This document shows positions 13,401 through 23,700 of a stretch of 64,000 nucleotides of DNA, in pieces. Below the pieces are notes generated by a model that was given only the letters and a program-made list of their open reading frames with translations, was not told the origin of the DNA and searched no databases. How positions within the stretch are numbered: the first letter of the stretch is position 1; every line of letters begins with the position of its first letter. The translations under genes and the position numbers were made by a program. The DNA lies in the NCBI RefSeq assembly GCF_037392515.1, contig NC_090282.1, forward strand, positions 56,196,843 to 56,260,842, given 5' to 3'. The DNA is from Haliotis asinina (lineage: Eukaryota > Mollusca > Gastropoda > Lepetellida > Haliotidae).

Positions 13401-13800
13401 CGAATTGGGTTATGGCCATTGAGATCACCCATTATGATACAGGGTTTAGGAAGTTGGTCATGGAGAGCTTGAAGATCAGATTGTGTTGAAGAAGGTGGAA
13501 TATACAGATAGCATAGTGTAAAGGTAACGTGAAGAGTAAGTCTTACCGCAACAGCTTGGAGATTTGTTGTGAGTGTTACAGGACTATGGATAACATCCAG
13601 CTTTAAAAGAATTGAAGACCCTCCAGTGGCCCTATCACATGGAGGTGAAAAATAATTATAAGAAATGAACTGACGTAAATCAAAGGTATTTGTCTGCTTC
13701 AAATAGGTTTCCTGCAGACAGAAGGCTAATGGTGCAAAAATCCTGGATGAGTAGCTGTAACTCATTGAAATTGGTCCTTAACCCTCTACAGTTCCACTGT
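10430..13800 (-). pseudogene. LINE-A ORF2 (copy C), frameshifted
   Basis: Reading right to left: endonuclease from QWNCRGL (13.79 kb) through QETYLKQTNTFDLRQF and IIMGDLNGHNPIRGG (about 13.42 kb) to the ADWS block (13.1 kb); the linker with FRRHPTVHN; RT from the KTM/NNR region at 12.25 kb to 11.8 kb, missing the DQGVPQGS to DDF block through a deletion near 12.03 kb; the thumb at 11.75-11.25 kb; a decayed RNase H at 11.2-10.8 kb; and the C-terminal knuckle CIPCDERVTVKHILL near 10.55 kb. The missing catalytic RT block makes it dead. Confidence 0.8.
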
Positions 13801-13807
13801 ACTATAG

Positions 13808-14045
13808 TTTTGGAGCGGACTATATTTTAGGGGGTAGTGGGCGACAAGCTATGCGCCTTTTGATGGGTGTGTTCCATCTGGTCATATACCAACGGATTCG
13901 TGGGTTCTTTTAAGTGCACAGGGTTGTGACAACACTGAAAGAGTCTGCACACAGAGGTGACTCCAAGGTTTTTTACACCCGGTCACAGGTGGGCTCGATC
14001 CCGAAACCGAAACCTCACTGGATCACTAGCCTGGGGCCTTAGCCA
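13808..14045. repeat. Unclassified insertion between ORF2 and ORF1 of copy C
   Basis: About 240 bases match no other LINE-A copy at this position. The block contains GGGCTCGATCCCGAAACC, close to a pol III B box, followed by CACTGGATCACTAGCCTGGG and a run of CTCGCTCACC. It may be a tRNA-derived SINE fragment, but I see no A box at the right spacing and no clean target duplication. I do not assign a family. Confidence 0.4.
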
Positions 14046-14985
14046 CCTCGCTCACCTGATCCTTTGGATACTCTGCCACTTTGAAGTTTCTTAGAAAGAT
14101 CTGGGCTTGGATTGATCTGTTTGACATTTCCAGTTGACTGAGATGGTGATATCTCCTGTGATGTCGATGAGTCATGATTACTCAAAGACTCAGATTGGAT
14201 TTGGGCTGCAACTGTTGTTTGTGTGGATTGTTCTGGTGAAAGGCTCTCGGGAGTAGAAGTTTTCACCCATGTCAAGTCTGTTTTGCAGGTTATTGTTCTG
14301 GAGATTGTACGAGTCAGTTGGCACGCTTTTTGAAGTTGCTGTCACAACCAGTGAGCGCATGTGACAGACAATGTGCAGGTGTTCATACCGTGGCCAAACA
14401 TTTGACATTTGAAACATCTGAGAGGGTTGGGAATGTATGTTTCAACCCAGATATTGCAGTAACCAGCTGCAGCCTTTATTGATTGAGGAGCAGTTGGAGA
14501 AGTAAACGAAAAGAGATAGGTAGTTGTTTGATGGATTTCTGAGTTTTTACGGGTGGTAAATCGTTTGACAAATGTGACACCTTGGTCTTTCATTTCTGAG
14601 ACTATATCCAGTTCAGTCATGTCAGAGAATAATCGATCCCGATATCTTACAACACCTTTACTTGTGTTAAGAGTTCAGTGTGCAGAAACGGACACAGGTG
14701 TACCCAAAAATGACTCAATGGAAAGGAGGTTGGATGCTTGCAATTGTTGTCGTTTGCTGCATTCAATTAACAAAGCACCTGAACGCAAGCGTCTAATGTT
14801 TTTCACGCCTCCTGCAATGCCTTGAATGCCCTTAGAAACTGCAAAATGATTTAATTTCAAGGATGTTTTACCAATAGTCTCAATCACTAGAAACCGTGGC
14901 AAGTAACCAACAGATTGTGAAGGTCGCTGTTCATCATCGTTATCAAGTGGACGTTTTGTTTTTTTTCGAGGGAGTTTCAAAAGCC
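14039..14985 (-). pseudogene. LINE-A ORF1 (copy C)
   Basis: From 14.98 kb leftward, the N-terminal half has a Lys-rich start (KLPRKKTKRPLDNDDEQ), then a globular segment (RFLVIETIGKTSLKLNHFA..KGIQGIAGGVKNIRRLRSGALLIEC) with RNA-recognition-like spacing. Two frameshifts follow (near 14.67 and 14.36 kb), then IPNPLRCFKCQMFGHGMNTC, the first zinc knuckle. The remaining knuckles are lost. The Ser/Thr/Gln-rich C-terminal tail (EQSTQTTVAAQ) is present at 14.2 kb. Confidence 0.78.
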
Positions 14986-15221
14986 ATGGTGAATGAGTAA
15001 TTTTTCATCAACCAAGCTCCCCACCCACCACGGAGTATCACAAGGACAATGCTAAAACAAGCGGATCTCCAGCTTGAAGCACCAAGGATACCCGGATAAT
15101 ATACTCCAGCAGGAAAATTAAAGAATTATTCCACCAGATTGGCCCATGAGCCACCGCCTTCTGGGTATAAGACTCTAGGCAAATTACAATATTAATAAAG
15201 ACACACTTGAAATCTAGTAAA

Positions 15222-16205
15222 ACAACAAATCTGTGACACCACTTCTTATTCCATACATTGATTATAAAGCTATCATTAGGTCTTACATCCGTCATCTGAT
15301 GCAGAAGAGGTGGGACACTCAAGTAGGTTTCAACAAATTACGTGAAATAAAACCCTGCATTGGTTACACCTACTTGGGTTGTCAGTCCAGATTTGAGGAG
15401 GTCATAATGCGACGATGTCGTATTGGCCACACATGATATAAAGAAGATTATTTGCTTAAAGGTGAAGATCCTCCGTTTTGTATCCCTTGTGATGAAAGAA
15501 TCACAGTCAAGCATGTTTTGCTTGACTGTGTTGAATATTCCATCACAAGGGATAACTTTCTTAAATCAAGAAGTGTGAAGCATCTTTTTAGTAACGCTAG
15601 TGCTCATTTAATCATTGCTTTTTTAAAGGAATTAGACCTGTTACATGACTTGTAAATAGATAAATATTTTATAATTGGAAGTTGAATTAGCGACTAAGAT
15701 TGTTAGTGGCTGTATCCTCGAAGGGGGTTGAAGTACCGTAAATTTATTGTCCTCCTGAGAGGGTACGTAAGTCCCAAAACAGTTGAAGTCAGATTAAATC
15801 TGCCACATTTTTAGACGTAGAATATGTGTCATTTTAAATTGTGGCTAATTTTGCATACAGTCTCCATCAGCCGAGGGGATGGTGTCAATCCGGCTAGGGA
15901 CCATGCAGGTAGCAAAGGCACTGTAAGTCCCCATGGTCCTTAGTATGGTGATCTAGCTTCTGTTGTTGGCGATCTATAGCCTGTTTTTATATTGTACTGT
16001 CCAAATAGTGATACTACTACTTTTTTTAAGTTTTCACGCTAGCTTTAAATACTAACTGCGATAATCTAGTGGTTTTACTGTGCTTCGTCGACAGGTTCTT
16101 CATAATATGCACATATATTTGGTTTTTAATGTCACATGTGTTCTCGTCACGATATAGCTGCAATATTGCCGATGTGACGTTAAATATTAACTCACTCATT
16201 CACTC
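15222..16205 (+). mobile_element. LINE-A 3' fragment, copy D
   Basis: It starts inside the end of RNase H (NKSVTPLLIPYIDYK) and carries the C-terminal knuckle (CIPCDERITVKHVLLDC). It reaches the ORF2 stop near 15.65 kb and has a nearly complete 3' UTR, including the GTCCTCCTGAGAGGGTACGT and GGCGATCTATAGCCTG blocks. The tail ends in CTCA repeats. It abuts the truncated 5' end of minus copy C head to head. It is a 5'-truncated insertion. Confidence 0.85.
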
Positions 16206-17332
16206 ACCCAACGTAATGGGAAAACAGTATACTGAACATTATGACATAAATAGTTCCACATTGAACGCGGAATCAGAAAACATTTCTATAAAGGTGTCCT
16301 TGCAACTGGTTCCTCAGCTGTCGTCATGTTTCGAACACATGTGTTACAGTAGAGTACCAAATCAATCCCTGATCCAGTTCTCGTTCGACTGCAGCCTGCA
16401 TAATACATACTGTCTGGCCTTGTTTCATTACTAGACCTGAGGTGGCCATCAGTGTGTGGCGTTGTGAATGTACTATTATATATTGTGGCTTGTACCGTCA
16501 TTTGTGCCGTCTACTTCATTTACTTGCATTTGCATGTGGTCGAGTACTATATATCAAAATAGGACAAGTCATCATGATATCAGAATTAAGGGTTTTTTTA
16601 ATTCTGTCTAGTGAGTTTATGGTTACAACAAAGAGCATCGGTTTGATAAGTGGATGCATGCATATAAATACAATGATCGCAGTCTCAAAAGGCAATTTGT
16701 TCTCTGGCGCATAGAGAATTTGTTCTCTGTGCAGCATAGAGAATCTGACAGAATGGGAAAAGACCCCAATATCTTTGTTCATTCCCCTTTCAGCTCACGC
16801 AGTTCCGCTTGACTTACAGCTGCAAAAAGACAAATTAAAGTCAGTTTCACGTGTTCAAACAATATATGTTGATTTATAACAATGGCTTCCGAATACTTGG
16901 GAGTCAAAGATTTAACGTCCTATCGAATTTATAATTGCGTTAAACAGATAAACATTTAGTAATTTTTAAAAGGATGTTTAACCTGATCGTTTGACTGTAC
17001 AACAAGTTCCACTGTCAACTTCTTTCTCAAGCATGGGATGTTTAAAGAAGACACGAACACTGTAACCAAGCAGAAATACATAAACATATTTGCAGCATTA
17101 TCAGTCATACAAAAGGTGTAGAACTTACCGAACAAGGGTAAGTTTGAAACATATAGAATGATACGGTGTATTGTTTACTTGTATATTAAAGAATAAAAAA
17201 TACTCAAGAGATATTCTAGCAGGGGTAACGACAACATATACATGTACTGTAATGTTGAACGGAAATCCAAAACCTCTAACACATGACACATATAGCATGA
17301 TCAAGAAGATATGTTGATAAACTAAACACCTT
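16206..17332. other. Interval without a clear gene
   Basis: The remaining C-terminal exons of the host gene should lie here or further left. On the minus strand CTTTTTGCAG at about 16,821-16,830 is a good acceptor followed by a short frame ending ELRELKGE-stop, which could be a terminal exon, but its phase does not match the last confirmed exon. GTAAGT-type donors occur on the minus strand near 17,130. I make no firm call. Confidence 0.35.
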
Positions 17333-17631
17333 TATAGATGCATGCGACCCGTGAAGGTCCCGGGGTAGAATAGGCCTTCAGCAACCCATGCTTGCCATAC
17401 AAGGTGACTATGCTTGTCGTAAGAGGCGACTAACGGGATCGGGTGGTCAGACTAGCTGACTTGGTTGACACATGTCATCGGTTCCCAATTGCGCAGATCG
17501 ATGCTCACGTTGTTGATCACTGGATTGTCTGGTCCAGACTCGATTATTTACAGACCGTCGCCATATAGCTGGAATATTGCTAAGTGCGACGTAAAACTAA
17601 ACTCACTCACTCACTCACTATAGATGCATGC
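17333..17631 (+). mobile_element. SINE copy 2, full length, next to a splice donor
   Basis: The body at 17346-17618 runs from GACCCGTGAAGGTCCCGG to the CTCACTCACTCAC tail and is flanked by a perfect 13-bp duplication, TATAGATGCATGC, at 17333-17345 and 17619-17631. It is in the host-gene intron. The right duplication ends only six bases beyond the minus-strand exon end at 17638, so the insertion lies just downstream of the 5' splice site. Confidence 0.92.
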
Positions 17632-17637
17632 AATTAC

Positions 17638-17779
17638 CTCCTTCCTTCCTTCTGTAGGACACATGACCCAAAGGGCTTCCTTGTGAATTCTTTCTCCAGC
17701 TTGTCCGCATCTGAGTCACGGTACACATGCCACTTCTCTTTGTCATCTTGCCACTGCCAAACTATATGGGGTGTTTCTT
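17638..17779 (-). CDS. Host gene exon: WWE domain, N-terminal part
   Basis: Acceptor CCAACAG and donor GTAATT. The frame gives HIVWQWQDDKEKWHVY, with the Trp-x-Trp...Trp-x-x-Tyr pattern that defines WWE domains, followed by an SxxLExxF-like segment (DADKLEKEF). It enters with one carried base (phase match to the 18028 exon) and leaves two. The second half of the WWE fold must come from a later exon. Confidence 0.85.
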
Positions 17780-20700
17780 CTGTTGGTGTTGCACATCCCA
17801 CTTCAAGATAAATAGAACGTCCATATCGTCTGTGGCATATACGGATGTTATAACTATTGATTCAGCATATATATTTTACAATGAAGAGAGATATCTTATG
17901 AGACACATATGGGTGTTCATAGTGTTCAGTCGGTGTTTATATCAGACAGAAAGAGATTTATGTCATGGGACACACGTTTCAATTATTTTCAGTGTGTGAC
18001 ACAATACTCTAAAGGTCATTTCATTACCATCCGCGATGCTTGTTCTCTCTGTGTTGGTAGTGGCATCTTGTGAACCGCTTGGCACTTTCATAAAGTCGTC
18101 CGGTTCACTGTAGAGATAGATGTAAGGGCACATTGACAATTGTTAGATTATCAGCATTCAATTTTCTATGTACGTTAACGAACACTCACGCGTCTAATGC
18201 ATGGCACATGGTTCCTTACACTACTGCGTTTATTCTCTGACAGAGACGTGGAAGCACATACCAGACAGCAACCTCCATTTTCCCGTCCAGTCCATATTTG
18301 TAAGATTTCAGATTTCCATTTTGCCACTTTACCTGCAAATAGTTCAATGATAATAGTGTAAAAAGGTTATGCAAATGCAAAATTTGGATGGACAATTCCG
18401 TAGTAAAAGTGGAATAATGATGACCTTATCCTCAAATATTCCCTTGTCCCATACCTTTACAACACCATCCTCACGTTTTCTAACGACAACTCCGGTACTC
18501 CCTTCACCTCCATCTTGATCTCCGTGGGACCAGTCTACCCCTACAGGTAAACAGAAGGACAAGGTAACTAGTGGTTGTAAGGAGGAAAGTCATTGAAGTA
18601 TAGCAACGAAAACATACATCTGTGTAATGATAGTTCTACACCATGGAGTGTCAATTATATTTAAAAAGCATGTCAAACCTCGTTTGACTCTGACTCCGAT
18701 TTCTATCAGTTCATCCTCCAGCAAGATGCGTGGCTGGTCCTCTACTTCGACGACATCCATTTTTCCGTCATGACCAAACCTGTACTGACCACAGACGCCG
18801 TTGAAGTCCCACAACACCCATAGCCGATCTGCGTAAAGCATGATGTCATGGTGTGAAGATAATGCTTCTTAAGAATGTTTTACAGGTATCGTTTTTAAAT
18901 AATACCATAGGACGATTCAAGATGATTATATATTGTTGAACTTCTGATAATGATGTGACAGTGCACAATTTATCATTGTTTTCTTCATATTTGTATATTT
19001 TTTTGTATGTATGCATCTTGTATATGTTTGCCACTTACATCTTTCTGTGTGTTTACATTCATTTTTGAGGAGTTGCAATTTTGAAATGTCATTTTAATTA
19101 GCCTTCATGTCATGGTTCAAACTGATGTAACGCACCTGGCAAGGATAATTAACACAGGCCATATACCATTGAACATGTCACGCTTAAAACTCAAGCTATT
19201 CTTTATTGCACCAGTAAATGTCTTTATGACACGTGGTATAGACATCCAGACCACAACTGCAATAAATCCAGTTTAATTAACCCAAAGCTAATTAGTCCCA
19301 ACTACTGTTGTCACGGCCAGGTGACATCAGCTGTAGGAAGTTGTAAAACAAACCGTAATTAAGTCGGTGTAATAATCCTGTCACGGTCACGTGACTACCC
19401 TTCCAAAAATTCATTTCGGCTTGTTCAATCAGTAACCAATAGAAAAAATATCCGATCTTGGTCAACCAATCAAAATGGTAATTAAAACACCGATTGTACC
19501 TTTTTGGCCAATCACAAAAGAATTCCAACATTGATCAGTGGTGTTTCGGCTATAAAAAGAGGTCAGTGATTTCTTGTCTACACACTTGACCTCACAATAA
19601 ATGTTGAAACATCTCCCTGACTGATCATTGACTTACGGAATTCTACATTCTATTTAAGGTAAGCTTTCTTGTACAATTCTGATATTATATTATGTAATGC
19701 AATGACTAAAATGTTTTATTTATGAATAGAAAGTGGCAATATCATGTATATAGTGTCTTTGCATGAACATCGTCCTGCATAATGTCAAAGTCTTTACTGA
19801 CTATGTAATAGTGTCTTTGCATGAACATCGTCATGCATAATGTCAAAGTCGTTACTGACTATGTAATATTGTCTTTGCATGAATATCATCATGCATAATG
19901 TCAAAGTCGTAACTGACTATGTAATATTGTCTTTGCATGAACATCGTCATGCATAATATCTCAGTCGTTATTTGAACATGTAAGTGAACTAGATGTGCTG
20001 TCATGGATTAGTTGTGCCTGTGTTGCACTCATGTATGGACACATTAGATGTACTTTGCATCATTATTATGCTAACAGTGAACTAAAGTGAAAATTTGGTT
20101 CAATAGCAAATATCATTTACATATGGTTTAGATAACGACAGCTGAGGCACAATTGAGATATGTGTTAAGAGGATTTGTATTAATATGATTTCCCATTGTG
20201 ATTAGTATTTGATGTTATGTTGAAAAAGGAAATCTTATAACTGTTACAGATTTAAGCTCGACCATTTGAGACGCTAATTCCCCATCAAAATGTGTATATT
20301 CGATTATTGTTTAAATATCTTTTATGTATATGTATTTATGTATTACACACTTGACCTCACAATAAATGTTGAAACATCTCCCTGACTGATCACTGACTTA
20401 AGGAATTCTACATTCTATTTAAGGATATAAGCTGGTTACCCCACACTAACCAGCTGACAATGATTTCATTTAGGATTGGATTGTAAAAGATCATGGTTAT
20501 GAATAAATGTGTTTACCTCGGTCACTTGCGTGATTGACGATAGTCCCGGTTCCTTCACAGTCTTGGTTTTCATGCTGCCAATCTGGACCTCGGACAACTC
20601 GAGTACCAAGGGGAGGTAACGCACTCACTTCTTGTACATTGTGGTAGTCAAGAGACATTTGTCCCTTATCTGGTACTTCGAACTTTTGTTTTACGCCTTT

Positions 20701-23700
20701 TGTAACAAATTTCTGAAAGAGAGAAGACAATGTTGTAATATTTAAGCTCATATTAGTGAACATAGGAAGATTTTGATCGTACACTTGTAGAGCCTTTCGT
20801 ATTAACGCATACCCTGTCCTCTACGTCCATGTCAGTCAATGCTTGGACAACCTCTCCTATTGCCTCTGGCGTTTCTTCGAACTTGGCTGCTCTTACATAG
20901 TGGTAGATTCTGGCTATGTTACGCTGAAAAAGATATGCACATTGTTTTAAAACAAGACAATACACTGAACACACTGTCAGTGCAAATATATTGGGGTCAC
21001 GGAAAGAGAATACTGTGTTATTGTGTTTCACAAAATTCGAGGCAAGCAGTGTCAGAAAATGTTTGTTTAGGGTTATTGTTTTTGTTGTTCTTTTCGTTAC
21101 AATAGCAAATAAAATACAATATCCATACAGATGGATACTACAGAACATACATATATTACAGATTCGAACTAAACATGAGAGGACATAAGTGGGCTGTGTG
21201 AATAAAGTAGCAAGGAAATGATACAGGAATAATGAAAAGTAAGAACGTGGAAATAGGAGACAGCTTCACATATATTGCTTTGATTTCCATCAATCTAAAT
21301 TTGTAGGAGATGATAGGGGTGGGAGAATGCTTCTGCAAATTTGTTATGTCTCCTGAAATGACTTTTATAAGTTGTGGTTTGATCAGAGGTATTAGTATTA
21401 TTAAATGTGGGAATTGTCTTGGTGTAATGATACTTTTTAATATAACGCTTGGTCCTTAAATTAAGGTGTTTAAGGCATCTGTGGGTCGCCAAGACGGTAA
21501 TTATTCCTATTGACAGTAGATACTTAGATTTGTTTCATCTATTTATTTATTTTTAGATTCCATTATATTTTTTTTATTTTTTTGGCTTATTTTGTTTGTT
21601 TGGGTTTTTTTTCATAACCGGCACCAGTGAACGGCCACCTGCTCGTGGTGGGTGCTGGGTAACGCTAAGAGCCATTCACCCCCGTCGTGGACACGGGGGA
21701 ATATTTGGTCCACCAACCTGTTTGCCCGGGGATTGCGGCCCGGTGTCGGTGGAGGAAGGGATCCTGGTGGTTGAGGGCATGGGAGCAGGACCAGTGTTCC
21801 TATTGCACAACACGCCACTTCGGCCCTGACTTCACCTAGACGGGAGGATGAATGGGCCCGGTTCAACCAATCGACTGGTCCAAGAGCATTACATTTTGTA
21901 ATGTTTTAATCATTTTGAATTTTTTTTAGTATGCTATTAGACTTGGCAATTTTTAAACAGGTCAAAATTTCAAATAGTCTCACATATTTGCCTAGAGTCG
22001 TATGTCCAGAAGGCGGTGGCTCATGGGCCAATCTGGTGGAATAATTAACCTTTTAATTTTTCTGCTTGAGTATATCATCCGGGTATCCTTGGTGCTGCAA
22101 GCTGGAGACCCGCTTGCCGTGGTGGTTGGGGAGCTCGGACGATGAAATGAAAAATCAATAACTATGGCGTATGAAACCCCCCACACAAAAAACAACAAAA
22201 AAAACAAAACAAAACGTCTGCTTGAAGAAGATCATGCTGATACTGACCTTAGACTGTCCAATCCTACTGAATATTGGCCACGTTTTCTAGTTGTTGAGAC
22301 TGAAGATAGAACACCGGTACCCTTGAAATTAAATCCTTTTGCTCTGTCGAAGGGTATCCAAGGCATTGGCGGAGATGTAAAAAATATCAGAAGATAACGT
22401 TCTGGTGCACTCTTGATTGAGTTTACCAAAAAGCAACAATCAGCAAACCTGTTGAACACTAAGACATTTGTCGGCATTCCCGTCACCATCACGGCACACA
22501 AAACGCTCAACACGAGTGAGGGGATTGTACGGGACCGCGATAGATTACTCACTGACATGTCAGAATTAAATATTGCCTCTGAAATGAAAGATCAGGGTGT
22601 CCTTTATGTGAAACGATTCTCAACTCGTAAAAATAACGAAACTGTCAAAACCAACACTTATCTTTTTCCCTTTTTTCCCTACTTTCTGCTCCAAGATCAC
22701 TCAAGGTCGGCTGTTGCAATTTAAATGTTGACCCATACATTCCGAATCCTCTCAGATGCTTCAAATGCCAAACATTCGGACGTGGTGTAAATTCTTGTAC
22801 ATTATCTGTTGTGTGTGCTCGCTGTGGTGAAAAGACACATACAACAGAGGATTGTGACAGTTCTGTTACAAAATGCACCAACTGCTCAGGGAATCACCCA
22901 TCAAGCAGAATATGCTTGACTATGACTCTCTCATCACAAGGGATACACAATGGAGGATCTTCACCTTTTAAAAGGTATGCATGAGTATATCTAGTATGGC
23001 CAATACGACATCGTCGTAAAATAACCTCTTCAAATCTGGACTGACAGCCCATGTAGGTGTAACCAAAATACGGTTTTATTTCATGTATTTTATTGATGCC
23101 TACTTGAGTGTCCCACTTCTTCTGCATCGGAGCACGGATATAAGATCTAATGTTAGCTTTATAATCAGTGTATGCAATAAGAAGTGGTGACACAGATTTG
23201 TTGCGCGCTGCTTTAGCACCTAGGTCAGCCAGTGTGTTACCAGAAATGCCCACGTGCCTGGGTAACCAACAAAAGACGATGTCGTATTGGCCAGTAGCAA
23301 GATCATTGTACAGTTGAATAATGTATATTAAAAGTGGATGTTTACAAGAAATATTTTTAATCGCCTGAAGACAAGAAAGAGAGTCGAAAGAGATTATATA
23401 TTGTTTACGCTTAGGGTGTCTTTGAATATATTTAAGAGCAGTTAATATGGCACTGGTTTCTGCAGTAAAAATAGAGCTGTTATCTGGAATTCTAGAAGAT
23501 ATTGTTCTGGATCCAGTGACAGTGGAAGAAGCTACTGCACCACCGTCCTTGGAACCATCTGTAAATAAAGGTTTGTAATTGCTATATTTACTTTTTAATT
23601 GATTATATTCTTGTTTATATTGTAATTCATTAGTTTCTGATTTTTTAAATGAAGTTAATGTTAGGTCGACTAACCTAACCAACTGCCAAGGAGGAGAAGA

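Larger units (their letters stand above)
9600..15220 (-). mobile_element. LINE-A copy C, minus strand
   Basis: The 3' tail lies at the low end (GAGTGAGTGAGTTAATGC.. with the ATATTGCC block, 9600-9680). ORF2 reads leftward from about 13.8 to 10.43 kb, ORF1 from 14.98 to 14.04 kb, and the 5' UTR ends near 15.22 kb, short of the start seen in other copies. A SINE sits in the 3' UTR (9791-10038), and a foreign block of about 240 bp separates ORF1 from ORF2 (13.81-14.04 kb). It has many frameshifts. Confidence 0.87.

Noticed and set aside
16440..16560. Minus-strand frame with a MQMQVN motif that could be the missing half of the WWE domain
   Set aside because: No acceptor gives the required phase from the 17638 exon, and the match is only a few residues; kept as a possibility for transcript data.
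19579..20424. Reading the 81-bp repeats as LTRs of a small retroelement
   Set aside because: The second copy lacks the promoter part, the pair lacks TG/CA ends and no target duplication was found, so an LTR pair is not supported.
22645..22881. Minus-strand frame inside copy E
   Set aside because: Complement of the zinc-knuckle part of ORF1.
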